64,000 bases of DNA, from positions 1,848,501 to 1,912,500 of the forward strand of contig NZ_JYNQ01000001.1 in NCBI RefSeq assembly GCF_000934685.1, written 5' to 3'. Source of the stretch: Lacinutrix sp. Hel_I_90 (GTDB lineage Bacteria; Bacteroidota; Bacteroidia; Flavobacteriales; Flavobacteriaceae). The position numbers were made by a program, and so were the translations under genes. The notes beneath the pieces are model-generated. The model was not told the DNA's origin and did not search any database. It worked only from the letters and a program-made list of their open reading frames with translations. Shown in pieces: positions 9,360 to 18,341 of this stretch; position 1 is the stretch's first letter, and each line of letters starts with the position of its first letter.

Positions 9360-9803
9360 TTACTTAATCATTTTTTTAATTCCTGTGAATACCATTGATA
9401 AAACTGCAATAACAGCTAAAATATAAAAAGCAATTAATCCGCTTCCCACAAGCTGTGACTCATTTGGTGTTGCCTTAATATTGTTGTAAACATATTCTCT
9501 TTCATCACCACCAGACACTAAATAAGCTATTGCTAAAATAGCTAAGAATACTCCCACACCTATTAAAGTGCTCTTTAATGTTGCAGTATGCGTAAACAAC
9601 CCTTTTAAAACAAAGAATATTACTAATACCAATGTTAACGCTAATGTTATATAAGCTACCCAAGCCATTGGCTCAAATAAAGTCGTGTCTCCTGATGCAA
9701 ATGCCTTTTTCATTCCGTCATTACCCTCCGCGATAATACGGAATAATGAAACAATACCTACTAAACTTAGTAAGGCTACAACTATTTTTAAAAACTTATG
9801 CAT
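9360..9803 (-). CDS. Small four-helix membrane protein of the exb cluster
   Basis: A 147-residue protein with about four membrane helices (near residues 5-24, 46-66, 76-96 and 118-140) and no recognised catalytic motif. It sits between exbB and the first exbD with gaps of 30 and 2 bp, so it is almost certainly co-transcribed with them. It may be an accessory subunit of the proton-channel complex. This role is inferred from context only; the family is not recognised. Confidence 0.8.
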   Translation of the reverse strand: MHKFLKIVVALLSLVGIVSLFRIIAEGNDGMKKAFASGDTTLFEPMAWVAYITLALTLVLVIFFVLKGLFTHTATLKSTLIGVGVFLAILAIAYLVSGGDEREYVYNNIKATPNESQLVGSGLIAFYILAVIAVLSMVFTGIKKMIK

Positions 9804-9833
9804 AATCTTTTTTTTTTAAAATTAGTTAATTCC

Positions 9834-10613
9834 TTATTTTTTGTATCTCGCTAACATATCCATTAAAGTGATAGAAGAATCTTCCATGTCATTTACGATA
9901 CTATCAATTTTTGCAATAATATAATTATAAAAAATTTGAAGTATAATCGCTACAATAAGTCCGAATACGGTTGTTAATAAGGCTACTTTAATACCACCTG
10001 CTACTAAGGTTGCATCCATACCACCTGCCGATTGAATTTTATCGAACGCCTGAATCATACCAATTACAGTACCCATGAACCCAAGCATTGGTGCTAATGC
10101 GATAAATAAAGAAATCCAAGATACGTTTTTCTCCAATTGTCCCATTTGTACGCCACCGTAAGCAACAACCGCTTTTTCAGCAGATTCTAAACTTTCATCT
10201 GCACGATCTAAACCTTGATAAAAAATAGAAGCAACAGGTCCTTTTGTATTTCTACATACCTCTTTTGCAGCTTCAATTCCTCCTGATTCTAATGCATCTT
10301 CTACATTTTGTGTTAATTTTTTTGTGTTCGTTGTAGAAAGGTTTAAAAAGATAATTCTCTCAATAGCAATTGCTAGACCTAGAATTAAACACAATAATAC
10401 AATCCCCATGAATCCTGGGCCACCTTCAATAAAACGTTGTTTTAATTCTTGGTGAAAACTTTTGTCTTCGACTGCATCTGCTTCTGTTGTATCATCTGCA
10501 TCATTTTGAATTGTTACAACTGCAGTTGCAACTGTTGCTGCATTAGTAGTTGCATTAGCTGTACCAAATGCCATTAGAAATACTATGGCTAGGATAGAAA
10601 AAAATCTTTTCAT
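9834..10613 (-). CDS. exbB: MotA/TolQ/ExbB-family proton channel protein
   Basis: A 259-residue inner-membrane proton channel subunit that powers TonB- or Tol-like systems together with ExbD. An extra N-terminal hydrophobic segment resembling a signal peptide (about residues 1-21, ending ATANA-like) precedes an acidic linker. The three-helix ExbB core follows, including GGPGFMGIVLLCLILGLAI and the conserved LAPMLGFMGTVIGMIQAF segment. The long N-terminal extension is typical of Bacteroidota ExbB proteins. It is the first gene of the operon, with a promoter-like pair at 10651-10682. Confidence 0.92.
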   Translation of the reverse strand: MKRFFSILAIVFLMAFGTANATTNAATVATAVVTIQNDADDTTEADAVEDKSFHQELKQRFIEGGPGFMGIVLLCLILGLAIAIERIIFLNLSTTNTKKLTQNVEDALESGGIEAAKEVCRNTKGPVASIFYQGLDRADESLESAEKAVVAYGGVQMGQLEKNVSWISLFIALAPMLGFMGTVIGMIQAFDKIQSAGGMDATLVAGGIKVALLTTVFGLIVAIILQIFYNYIIAKIDSIVNDMEDSSITLMDMLARYKK

Positions 10614-10650
10614 TTGTTTTGATCTTAGTTTTATTAATTAGTTAAAGTGT

Positions 10651-10682
10651 TAAAGATATAAAAATTGGAATTAAAAATACAA
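10651..10682 (-). promoter_or_regulatory. Promoter of the exbB-exbD operon
   Basis: On the minus strand a TTG (10682-10680) is followed after 21 bp by TATCTTTA (10658-10651). This matches the -33/-7 architecture of Bacteroidota primary-sigma promoters and lies 37 bp upstream of the exbB ATG. Confidence 0.5.
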
Positions 10683-10792
10683 ATTAGATTAATCGATTTA
10701 AAATCTTAATTATAAATTAATCTTTAGCACTGGTAATTCTGGCATCAAATAAAAACAAAAAAAAGCGAAGGTTCAAATTTTCACCGTTAATT

Positions 10793-11824
10793 TTAACTCA
10801 TTTCTCCTCTTAATGCCGTTTCATAAATGGTTTTGAACAAATTAGGCGCAATATTTTGACCTAATAAATACATTAATTTACAAATAGCAGCCTCAGTTGT
10901 GATGTCTTTTCCAGAAATTAATCCAATTCGTTTAAGTTTTTCACTTGTTTCATACTGTCCCATCATCACACTTCCACCAGAACATTGTGTTACATTTATA
11001 ATAGGTATACCCCTAGTAATGGTTTCTTTTAATAAGTCTACAAACCATTTTTCAGTCGTACAATTACCGGCACCATAGGTTTCTAAGATAACACCTTTTA
11101 AGCCTGGTGTGTTAAAAATACAACCTAGTAATCGTTCTGAAATACCAGGAAACAACTTAACCAGGGCTATATTCTCGTCTAAACACTTGTGAACGACCAA
11201 TTCTTTTCTTGCATTTGGTTTAAACAAACGTTCACTATTAACCTTTAAATGCACACCAGATTCTGCTAAGTCAGGATAATTTAATGAGGCAAAGGCTTCA
11301 AAATGCTCAGCATTTATTTTAGTTGTTCTATTTGCACGGTATAATTTATATTCAAAATATAAGCAGACTTCCTTTATTACAGGTTTATTATAATGTTGAA
11401 GTGATGCCACTTGAATAGACGTAATTAAATTCTCTTTAGCATCTGTTCTCAAATCACCTATAGGTAGTTGCGAACCCGTAAACACTACTGGTTTTGCCAA
11501 ATGTTCCAGCATAAAACTCAAGGCTGAAGCTGTATAACTCATCGTATCACTTCCATGCAACACAACAAACCCATCGCAAGTACTATAGTTTTTTTCAATA
11601 ATCTCTGCAATAGCAACCCAATATTTTGGTTCCATATTGCTGGAGTCTATAGGCTGATCAAAACTGGTAGTCGTAATATTACAGTCTAATAGCTTTAGCT
11701 CGGGTATGCGGTCTAACAAGTTCGTGAAATCAAAGGCACGTAAGGCTCCTGTTTCAGGATCTTTAATCATACCTATGGTTCCACCTGTATATATAAGGAG
11801 TATGTTTGGAATGGTTTTAGTCAT
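10793..11824 (-). CDS. ansA: Type I (cytosolic) L-asparaginase
   Basis: Hydrolyses L-asparagine to aspartate and ammonia. The protein has 343 residues and no signal peptide, as for the cytoplasmic type I enzyme. The first catalytic threonine lies in LLIYTGGTIGM (about residues 8-18), and the second set lies in VLHGSDTMSYTASAL (Thr-Asp pair plus downstream residues). It follows the TatD gene by 31 bp on the same strand and is probably co-transcribed with it. Specificity for asparagine over glutamine is inferred from the family. Confidence 0.93.
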   Translation of the reverse strand: MTKTIPNILLIYTGGTIGMIKDPETGALRAFDFTNLLDRIPELKLLDCNITTTSFDQPIDSSNMEPKYWVAIAEIIEKNYSTCDGFVVLHGSDTMSYTASALSFMLEHLAKPVVFTGSQLPIGDLRTDAKENLITSIQVASLQHYNKPVIKEVCLYFEYKLYRANRTTKINAEHFEAFASLNYPDLAESGVHLKVNSERLFKPNARKELVVHKCLDENIALVKLFPGISERLLGCIFNTPGLKGVILETYGAGNCTTEKWFVDLLKETITRGIPIINVTQCSGGSVMMGQYETSEKLKRIGLISGKDITTEAAICKLMYLLGQNIAPNLFKTIYETALRGEMS

Positions 11825-11855
11825 GTTCTAGCTTTAGCTTTTTGGTTTTCGTTTC

Positions 11856-12623
11856 TTAAACTCCAAAAACAGCTTTTGAATTCTCGGTTGTAATATCGAC
11901 TATTTTTTCTTCGGAAATAGTATAGATTTCAGATAGTTTTTCTACAACCTTTAGGATATAGCTACTCTCGTTTCGCTTACCGCGGAAAGGCTTTGGTGCT
12001 AAATAAGGCGCATCGGTTTCCAAAACAATATGTTCTAGGTCGATTTCTTTTAAAAACTGATCTATTTTTCCGTTTTTAAACGTCGCTACACCACCAATCC
12101 CTAATTTCATATTATAGGATAATGCTTGATGTGCTTGTTCTATTGTACCCGTAAAGCAATGAAAGATTCCAAATAAATCATCGCTTTTCTCTTCTTCTAA
12201 GATTTCAAAGATTTCATCAAAGGCCTCACGACAATGAATGACGATTGGTAATTGGTGTTGTTTTGCTAATTTAATTTGATGCCTAAAGGCGTCTTGCTGC
12301 ATTCCCAAAGTGCTCTTATCCCAATACAAATCAATCCCGATTTCTCCAACAGCATAGAATTTGTGCTGCTGTAACAGCTCTTCCACGTGTGCTAACTCTT
12401 CCTTATAATTTTCTTTTACATGTGTTGGATGTAATCCCATCATTAAAAAAACGTGTTCCGGATAGTCTTTTTCCAATTGCAACATAGCAGCTGTATACGT
12501 AGAGTCTATCGCTGGCACGAACAAGCGTTTTACGTTTGCGTTTAAAGCACGTTGCATCATTTCGGTTCTATCTTCATCAAAAGACTCACTGTATAAGTGG
12601 GTATGCGTATCTGTAATAATCAT
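11856..12623 (-). CDS. TatD-family metal-dependent deoxyribonuclease
   Basis: TIM-barrel hydrolase of 255 residues with the complete metal site of the TatD family: HTH near the N-terminus (TDTHTHLYSESFDEDR), the glutamate in VGEIGIDLYWD, HC in IVIHCREAFDEIFEI, HCFTG and the aspartate in ETDAPYLAP. TatD proteins are DNases or exonucleases thought to act in DNA quality control and turnover. The length is normal. The sequence fits the TatD/YcfH group, but which paralog it is cannot be decided here. It heads the two-gene unit with ansA. Confidence 0.93.
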   Translation of the reverse strand: MIITDTHTHLYSESFDEDRTEMMQRALNANVKRLFVPAIDSTYTAAMLQLEKDYPEHVFLMMGLHPTHVKENYKEELAHVEELLQQHKFYAVGEIGIDLYWDKSTLGMQQDAFRHQIKLAKQHQLPIVIHCREAFDEIFEILEEEKSDDLFGIFHCFTGTIEQAHQALSYNMKLGIGGVATFKNGKIDQFLKEIDLEHIVLETDAPYLAPKPFRGKRNESSYILKVVEKLSEIYTISEEKIVDITTENSKAVFGV

Positions 12624-12630
12624 GCTGTAA

Positions 12631-12664
12631 AAATAAAAAAGTCATCTGGTTATTGATGACTTTT
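12631..12664 (-). terminator. Intrinsic terminator of the ECF sigma / TPR operon
   Basis: GTCATC (12641-12646) with flanking A pairs with GATGAC plus T (12655-12664). On the minus strand a T-rich run follows, downstream of the TPR gene stop at 12722. Confidence 0.65.
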
Positions 12665-12721
12665 ATAAGAGATATTTTAAGATCTGTCCGGTTTTAGAAA
12701 TCTAGAAGGTATATCTTTCAT

Positions 12722-13468
12722 TTACTCCAATTTATTTAAAAGCTTTTTTGCTTGTTTGTAATCATCGGCGTGTTCCGGAATCTGTTTAAGTAATGCAATA
12801 GATGCGGGAGTATTTTTTTGTTTTAGCTGACTTAACGCAGCATACCAAGTCGCTTTGTATTTGTATGCTGAATTGCCTTGCGCCAAATTAGTCAAAAGAG
12901 CGTCAGCTGCTTTAAAATTATCCAATTCTAAATGAGTTATTGCGTAGTATAATTGTAACTCTTTATTTTCAGAATTCTTTTCATGTGCCATTCCTAATAA
13001 AGCGTTCGCTTTTATATAGTCCTCCTTGTTAAATGCTTTGGTCGCTACAATTAAATTTTCAATGTCATCCACCCCTCTTACAACAGTCATTGGATCATGT
13101 GAATTATAATCGCTATAGGCTGGGTTTGAAAATTGATTAAACGCAAAAACACCTATAAAAATGACCACACTTGCGGCTATTGCTAATTGGCCAAGTCTAA
13201 ACACTTTAGATTTCTTTGGCGTTTCTTCAAGGGCTTTCGTTTTATTAAAATGGGTGCTCGAAATATGTCCCAAGTTTTCTTTAAAAGCATTGGTTTCAGT
13301 TTCATTTTCAAATTTATATTGTAAGTGCGCATGCACCTCTTTATAAAGACGGAATTCTTTTTCAAATGCAGGTTCATTCCTAAGGCGTGCTTCAAAAGCA
13401 ATTAATTCTTCAACAGCTAATTCACCTTGCAAGTATTGGTCGAATTCTATGTAATCTTGATCATCCAT
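12722..13468 (-). CDS. Membrane-anchored TPR protein, probable anti-sigma partner of the adjacent ECF factor
   Basis: A 248-residue protein. The cytoplasmic N-terminus (about residues 1-90) has the pattern FDQYLQGELAVEELIAFEARLRNEP. This resembles the N-terminal helices of Bacteroidota anti-sigma/TPR proteins, which begin with a dimeric-looking yLxGELxxEE motif. One membrane helix follows (about 93-112, IAASVVIFIGVFAF), then a periplasmic region with two to three TPR-like helix pairs (about 135-245). The gene starts 4 bp after the sigma stop, so the two are coupled. This arrangement suggests that the protein holds the sigma factor at the membrane and senses through the periplasmic TPR part. 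No zinc-binding HxxxCxxC motif was seen, so the anti-sigma role is inferred from context. Confidence 0.75.
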   Translation of the reverse strand: MDDQDYIEFDQYLQGELAVEELIAFEARLRNEPAFEKEFRLYKEVHAHLQYKFENETETNAFKENLGHISSTHFNKTKALEETPKKSKVFRLGQLAIAASVVIFIGVFAFNQFSNPAYSDYNSHDPMTVVRGVDDIENLIVATKAFNKEDYIKANALLGMAHEKNSENKELQLYYAITHLELDNFKAADALLTNLAQGNSAYKYKATWYAALSQLKQKNTPASIALLKQIPEHADDYKQAKKLLNKLE

Positions 13469-13472
13469 AACA

Positions 13473-14054
13473 TTAATTATTAAGTTGGTTAAATTTAGGT
13501 GACTCCTGAACCAGCTTTGTTAGTTTTCCAATACATAAAGATTTTTTTTTACGTGCATACGCATAGGTAACGCCTAAACTTTTTGCCACATCTTCCATTG
13601 ATTTTATTTTAAAGGTGGCTTTTATTAAATCTTTACATGCCGACCCTAACTTTTGAAACATCTCGTTAAACAAGGCTTGTTTTTCTCCAAACAATGCCGT
13701 TTCAAAAGCAAGTTCATGTGCGTCGTCATCTTTAGATAAGACCTGTTCATTAATTGTTACCTCTTTATTATTACTTTTTTTGAGTTCGTTTAACCATCTG
13801 CGTTTACAGAGCAAGAAGAAATAAGCATCAAAAGGACAAGTGAGTTGCAATCCTTTTTCTTTGCTCTGATTGTAAATAGTGACAATAGTGTCTTGAATAA
13901 CGTCTTGAGCCTGATCTGCATCTCCGCTATTCTGCTTTATATAGTTGACGACTTTAGGCACAAACTTATCATAAATGGCTTGAATTATAAAGGAGTTATT
14001 TTGCAATAAGCCATCAATATATTTTTGGTCTTCGTGGATTTTTTTTTCACTCAT
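13473..14054 (-). CDS. ECF-type RNA polymerase sigma factor
   Basis: A 193-residue sigma-70-family protein with only regions 2 and 4. Region 2 carries DADQAQDVIQDTIVTIY (about residues 45-61) and the region 2.3/2.4 aromatic patch FDAYFFLLCKRRWLNELKKS. Region 4 (about 135-180) has an HTH in MEDVAKSLGVTYAYARKKKS. It is transcribed divergently from the T9SS-secreted protein at 14205, with 150 bp between them. Four plus-strand sites with a shared GGTAACA-N17-ATATAA signature occur at 14111, 16079, 17178 and 18342. These are good candidates for its target promoters. The gene's own upstream region does not show that signature on the minus strand. Confidence 0.93.
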   Translation of the reverse strand: MSEKKIHEDQKYIDGLLQNNSFIIQAIYDKFVPKVVNYIKQNSGDADQAQDVIQDTIVTIYNQSKEKGLQLTCPFDAYFFLLCKRRWLNELKKSNNKEVTINEQVLSKDDDAHELAFETALFGEKQALFNEMFQKLGSACKDLIKATFKIKSMEDVAKSLGVTYAYARKKKSLCIGKLTKLVQESPKFNQLNN

Positions 14055-14110
14055 AGAAGCCTTATTTCCTTATTAGTTTCTAACGAATTTAAAAAAACTT
14101 CACAAAATAA

Positions 14111-14143
14111 GGGTAACAATTTTTAAATGCTTTCCATATAAGG
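14111..14143 (+). promoter_or_regulatory. Candidate ECF-sigma promoter, site A
   Basis: GGGTAACA (14111-14118), 17 bp, then ATATAAGG (14136-14143). The ATG of the secreted protein is 62 bp further on. The spacing is identical to sites B, C and D. Confidence 0.6.
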
Positions 14144-14204
14144 TTGTAAAAGCCAAAATGGCTAAACAATTAATAATTTATTAATCCATAAACATTTAGA
14201 AATC

Positions 14205-16067
14205 ATGAAAAAAATGATCACCCTCATCCTTTTTGTACTTTTCAGTACAAATGCTTCAATGACACATGCTCAAGGTCAATTAACACCAGGAGTACAAACG
14301 AGTAATTTAACGTCTTCCACTAGTCATTGGGTACAATCAACCTCAGATAAAAACAAACAATTTCATGCTTCGGCCTATTGGGTTGGCGGTGTAGATTGTG
14401 GAAATTATTTGAAGGTATACAATGGAACCACGTTTGCTGCCACTTCACCACAAGTGCTTATTTCAACGTATCACGCTTTTACGAGAATTAGACTAGACCA
14501 AAATAATAATGTCTACGTATTGTATAAAGACCGAACCAGCACAGGAAGCACGACGTTTAGAACGTATTTAAAAAAATACAACAGTTCTGGAACTCAAATA
14601 GGCGGTCGAATTCAAGTTGCCAATACCACGCTAGGGTCAGACATAGAAGTTGCGCCAAATGGCGACGTCCTCATTGGTTGCGTAGAAGGTTCGAATGCTA
14701 GAATTAAAATATATAGAAATATGAATTATAAAGGCTTTATACCTCTAGAAAACGTAAACACAAGTCAACCTTTTGTATTACAAATGGATATGAAAGACAA
14801 TAAGTTTGTTGTTGGATACTCTAAAGGCTATAGCTCTCCATTAAAAATAAAACACTACACCTACGTACCCAACTTTCTTTTTGGATCTAACCTTAACCTC
14901 TCTACCTTAAATTCTAGTCTAACAGAAACGGGAACACGTTTTAATGGTACTAATAACCAAATTGCATTAAGAACAAACGGAGATATTTTTTATGTAACAA
15001 GTGAAGGTAATCCGCCAAACATAGTATATAAGACAAAAAAACTAATTCCTGGAAGCATGCCTTCTGTTTTTCAAACTGGCAATGCGAAGGTTGACGTTGA
15101 TATTAACAACAGACTTATTATTTCAAAAAACTATGGTACTCTTGCTTCGGAAAATAATAAAGTGCAATTATTTTCAGATGCTGATGCGCTACTACATGAA
15201 TATGATTTAAGCTCAAAAATTAAAAATCATTTATCGAGTATCGCCATCTATGACTGTGAATTTTTAGTAACTGGAATCGATCGCAAGCTTGGTGGCAATC
15301 CATTAAGTTATTCATATGAAAGTTTTCACCAGGTGTTTAACTGTAAAGATTGCCGACCTAACATGGGCGCGACAGCAGTAGCTAAATTTAGATATCCTTA
15401 TGCCGTAAATCAAGTACCATCAAAATACGGTCCTTTAGACGTAACAGAATTATGTTTAGTAGATAATTTGCTGGTTGATGGCTCTTTAAGCAGTTGCGAG
15501 AATCGCTATTTTGTTGGTCTTTCAGAATTCAACCCAATGACCTGGACCGACACTTCAGTATTACATTCTGGATGGGTATACCCCTTAACCCAAGCACCTA
15601 ACAATATTAATATTGTCGATTTTTTACCCTCTGGTTACCATTTACGACCGGGGAAAATATATAAATTCCGTTTGGCTGTTGGTTTGCCTTGGGATGCTGT
15701 TGATATTTTCTTCGAAGTAAGCTGCTGTAAACGTAGAATAATAGTTTATGAAGAAGATCAGGAAATAGAAATAGGGCTTCCAGTTAACAACCCTATTATA
15801 CAAGAAGATAATCCTGATGTAAAACCGAATCAGATTGTTGCACATCCAAATCCTGTAAACGATGAATTGACTTTGGATTTCTCAGCCTTTAAAAGTGATT
15901 CAGCTATCCCTGTACAAATAACAACACAAAGTGGAACTCGAGTATTTTCAAAAGAAATCACTACTAAAAAAACCACTATAAATACCAGTAAGTGGCCAAC
16001 AGGGCTGTATATCTGTATTGCACAAATTGATGGAGAATCCTTCAGTAAAAAAATAATTAAAAAATAA
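14205..16067 (+). CDS. Secreted protein with T9SS type A sorting domain
   Basis: A 620-residue protein with a signal peptide (about residues 1-22, ending THAQ). The middle is rich in repeated beta-strand stretches describing values along a polypeptide of low complexity, with a cysteine cluster near residues 385-510 (NCKDCR, SSCEN, CCKR). The last ~75 residues (HPNPVNDELTLDFSAF... to SFSKKIIKK) form a type A C-terminal sorting domain, which directs export by the type IX system. The central domain is not recognised. The gene lies behind ECF promoter site A and opposite the sigma gene, so it is likely a direct target. It could be the surface ligand or effector of this island. Confidence 0.85.
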   Translation: MKKMITLILFVLFSTNASMTHAQGQLTPGVQTSNLTSSTSHWVQSTSDKNKQFHASAYWVGGVDCGNYLKVYNGTTFAATSPQVLISTYHAFTRIRLDQNNNVYVLYKDRTSTGSTTFRTYLKKYNSSGTQIGGRIQVANTTLGSDIEVAPNGDVLIGCVEGSNARIKIYRNMNYKGFIPLENVNTSQPFVLQMDMKDNKFVVGYSKGYSSPLKIKHYTYVPNFLFGSNLNLSTLNSSLTETGTRFNGTNNQIALRTNGDIFYVTSEGNPPNIVYKTKKLIPGSMPSVFQTGNAKVDVDINNRLIISKNYGTLASENNKVQLFSDADALLHEYDLSSKIKNHLSSIAIYDCEFLVTGIDRKLGGNPLSYSYESFHQVFNCKDCRPNMGATAVAKFRYPYAVNQVPSKYGPLDVTELCLVDNLLVDGSLSSCENRYFVGLSEFNPMTWTDTSVLHSGWVYPLTQAPNNINIVDFLPSGYHLRPGKIYKFRLAVGLPWDAVDIFFEVSCCKRRIIVYEEDQEIEIGLPVNNPIIQEDNPDVKPNQIVAHPNPVNDELTLDFSAFKSDSAIPVQITTQSGTRVFSKEITTKKTTINTSKWPTGLYICIAQIDGESFSKKIIKK

Positions 16068-16076
16068 TTAAAAAAT

Positions 16077-16110
16077 GGGGGTAACAAAATGTTACCCCCA
16101 TTTATATAAT
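16077..16110 (+). promoter_or_regulatory. Hairpin overlapping candidate ECF promoter, site B
   Basis: GGGGGTAACA (16077-16086) and TGTTACCCCC (16090-16099) form a perfect 10-bp stem that could terminate the upstream gene. The left arm is also the -35-like GGGTAACA (16079-16086), followed after 17 bp by ATATAAT (16104-16110). The lipoprotein ATG is at 16143. Confidence 0.6.
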
Positions 16111-16142
16111 AGTAAATAATAAACTTTTAAAACATAGAAATT

Positions 16143-17162
16143 ATGAACTATTCAAAAAAAAATAACAAACACTTAAACACTAAGAATGGGGTGAGTAAAA
16201 ATTTAAAACGCGTATTCGGAGCGCTATTAATAACCGCCGTGTTTTTTAGCTGTGAAGCAAATGATGATACGGCTCCTATTGACACGGGAGAAGTGTTGAG
16301 CTACAATGACATTCAAGGCTTTTTTGAAGCAAATGGTGTACAAGACCAAACCTTTTCAATAGATGCCTCAGCTGGAGGAAGTGTAACTGGTGAAGACGGA
16401 ACAGTGGTCATCTTTCCACCAAATGCTTTTGTAGACGGGAACAACAACCCAGTAACGGGAATGGTAGACGTGGCGATAAAAGAAATTTTTAAACCAAGTC
16501 AGATGATCTTATCAAATACACCCACAAATGCGATTAACTTTTCTAGTGAAAATACCTTCCTCTTATCTGAAGGTGAAACAGAAGTTAAAATTTCTCAAAA
16601 CGGAAACGATTTGCTAATAGCCGATGGTAGTAACTATCAAATATCAGTACCCTCGGCAGGAGGTTTAGACCCAGAAATGTTACCATTTTCTGGAACAGCA
16701 ACACCTGCCGAAGGAATTGTTTGGAATGCTACTAGTGATGTAGGCATAAACGGAAACTCTATGCAGTATGTTGCTGCACCAGCCTCTTACATCTATGACG
16801 TTTTTGATACTGGCTGGTCTAATTGTGATAAGTTTTATAACTATCCAGGAACCAAAACGACCAACTACATCAATTTATCCAATAGTCCAAATACCCCAGA
16901 AACTGCTATATTCTTAGTATTTGAAGAGAACAACCTTCCTGCAGTAGTGAAATTTAGTACGCCTTACGCCAATGGTCTGCAAAGTTATGTAGACATGCTA
17001 CCTGAAGGTTTAGCAGTGACTTATATCGCAATTACTGTAGAAAACAATCAGCAATATTTAGCTGTAGAAGAGGTGATTATTGCCGATGAAGAAGAATTGA
17101 CCCTAAACTTTGAAGCGAAATCAACTCAAGAAATACTAGATGCTTTAAGCCTATTAGATTAA
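16143..17162 (+). CDS. Lipoprotein, first of two paralogs
   Basis: A 339-residue predicted lipoprotein. An unusually long basic N-terminus (about 24 residues) precedes the hydrophobic stretch and the lipobox FFSC, so the mature lipid-modified cysteine is Cys37. The next domain, with GGSVTGEDGTVVIFPPNAF...VTGMVDVAIKE, resembles ZU5-like beta-sandwich segments of Bacteroidota surface proteins. A C-terminal region with FDTGWSNCDKFYNYPGTKT is shared with the next gene (GQFGWSNIDRFYNDPRPKT). The first 24 residues and the leader are also shared, so the two arose by duplication. The function is unknown. It lies behind ECF promoter site B. Confidence 0.85.
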   Translation: MNYSKKNNKHLNTKNGVSKNLKRVFGALLITAVFFSCEANDDTAPIDTGEVLSYNDIQGFFEANGVQDQTFSIDASAGGSVTGEDGTVVIFPPNAFVDGNNNPVTGMVDVAIKEIFKPSQMILSNTPTNAINFSSENTFLLSEGETEVKISQNGNDLLIADGSNYQISVPSAGGLDPEMLPFSGTATPAEGIVWNATSDVGINGNSMQYVAAPASYIYDVFDTGWSNCDKFYNYPGTKTTNYINLSNSPNTPETAIFLVFEENNLPAVVKFSTPYANGLQSYVDMLPEGLAVTYIAITVENNQQYLAVEEVIIADEEELTLNFEAKSTQEILDALSLLD

Positions 17163-17175
17163 AAAAAACATCAAA

Positions 17176-17210
17176 ACAGGGTAACAATAGTGTTGCCCTG
17201 TTTATATAAA
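17176..17210 (+). promoter_or_regulatory. Hairpin overlapping candidate ECF promoter, site C
   Basis: CAGGGTAACA (17176-17185) pairs with TGTTGCCCTG (17190-17199) with one G-U wobble. GGGTAACA at 17178-17185 is followed after exactly 17 bp by ATATAAAG (17203-17210). The second lipoprotein starts at 17239. Confidence 0.6.
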
Positions 17211-17238
17211 GATGTAGAACAATTAAAACATAGAAATT

Positions 17239-18267
17239 ATGAACTTTTCAAAAACAAATCACGAACACTTTAACACTAAGAAGAACGTGAGTAAAAATTT
17301 AAAACGAATATTCGGAGCCTTAGTATTGAGCGCAGTATTATTCACAAGTTGTGAAACCAGCGATGATGCAGATTTAGAAGTACTACAACAAGTCGCTACT
17401 GCTCAGGAATTTTCAAACATTAAAGCACAAGCTTTAGAAAACCAAACACAAACCTTCCAATTTGATGGTAATGACGGAAACATCACACTAACCTCAGATC
17501 ACGGTGTTCAAATTAATATTAACACCACCTGCTTAACACGCAATGGAAATGTCGTAACAGGAACCATCGATTTAGAGTATGTTGAATTATTTGAAAAAGG
17601 AAACATGTTGACCACAAACAAGCCTACCATGGGTGTTTTACCTAATGGAGACAAAGCGCTGTTATTATCTGGTGGTGAATTCTTTTTAGAAGCTTCACAA
17701 AATGGAACCGCCTTAGAAACAAGTTGTGACATACAATTGGTGGTGCCTACCAGTTTAACTGGCGGAGCAGACGCAGCGATGACCCTTTGGGAAGGCACTA
17801 TAGATGCTGATGATAATTTAGATTGGGACCGGGTTGGCGATGCCGCAGGACAAGGTGGTGTATTTGTAGAAGGCGGAGAATATTATGCTTTCTTAGGACA
17901 ATTTGGATGGTCAAATATTGATCGTTTTTATAACGATCCAAGACCAAAAACATTGATTAAAGCACAAGCGCCAGTAGGTTACAATTTTACAAACAGTGCT
18001 ATCTATTTATCATACGATGGTGAAGACAGTGGGTTAGCGTCTTTAGATACTTACGATGGAACATTGAATTTATTTAGCGAACATTATGGGCAAATTCCTA
18101 TTGGTTTAGAGTGTCATGTTATTTTCGCAACAGAAGACAATGGGTTATGGAGATACACCGTAAAAGCAGTAACTATTATCGCAGATGACATTATCACTTT
18201 TGATTTTAGTGAAACAGCATTGGCTACAGAAGCAGAATTTATAAACATCATTAATGCGCTACCATAA
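17239..18267 (+). CDS. Lipoprotein, second of two paralogs
   Basis: A 342-residue predicted lipoprotein with lipobox LFTSC (Cys38) and the same long basic N-terminus as the gene before it. It keeps the ZU5-like pattern (GNITLTSDHGVQININTTCL...VTGTIDLEYVELFEKGNMLTTNKPT) and the C-terminal GWSNIDRFYNDPRPKT block. Identity to the first paralog is high in the signal region and modest afterwards, so it is an old duplication with a conserved export signal. The leader ending in ACATAGAAATT before the ATG is the same in both genes. The function is not known; surface exposure is plausible. A strong terminator follows. Confidence 0.85.
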   Translation: MNFSKTNHEHFNTKKNVSKNLKRIFGALVLSAVLFTSCETSDDADLEVLQQVATAQEFSNIKAQALENQTQTFQFDGNDGNITLTSDHGVQININTTCLTRNGNVVTGTIDLEYVELFEKGNMLTTNKPTMGVLPNGDKALLLSGGEFFLEASQNGTALETSCDIQLVVPTSLTGGADAAMTLWEGTIDADDNLDWDRVGDAAGQGGVFVEGGEYYAFLGQFGWSNIDRFYNDPRPKTLIKAQAPVGYNFTNSAIYLSYDGEDSGLASLDTYDGTLNLFSEHYGQIPIGLECHVIFATEDNGLWRYTVKAVTIIADDIITFDFSETALATEAEFINIINALP

Positions 18268-18285
18268 TCACTAATACCTACTTTA

Positions 18286-18322
18286 AAAAGTCGAAAACGT
18301 ATTGTTTTCGGCTTTTCTTTTT
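18286..18322 (+). terminator. Intrinsic terminator after the lipoprotein pair
   Basis: AAAAGTCGAAAAC (18286-18298) pairs with GTTTTCGGCTTTT (18304-18316), followed by a T-rich tail. Confidence 0.75.
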
Positions 18323-18341
18323 GAAAAAAATCTAGATTAAC

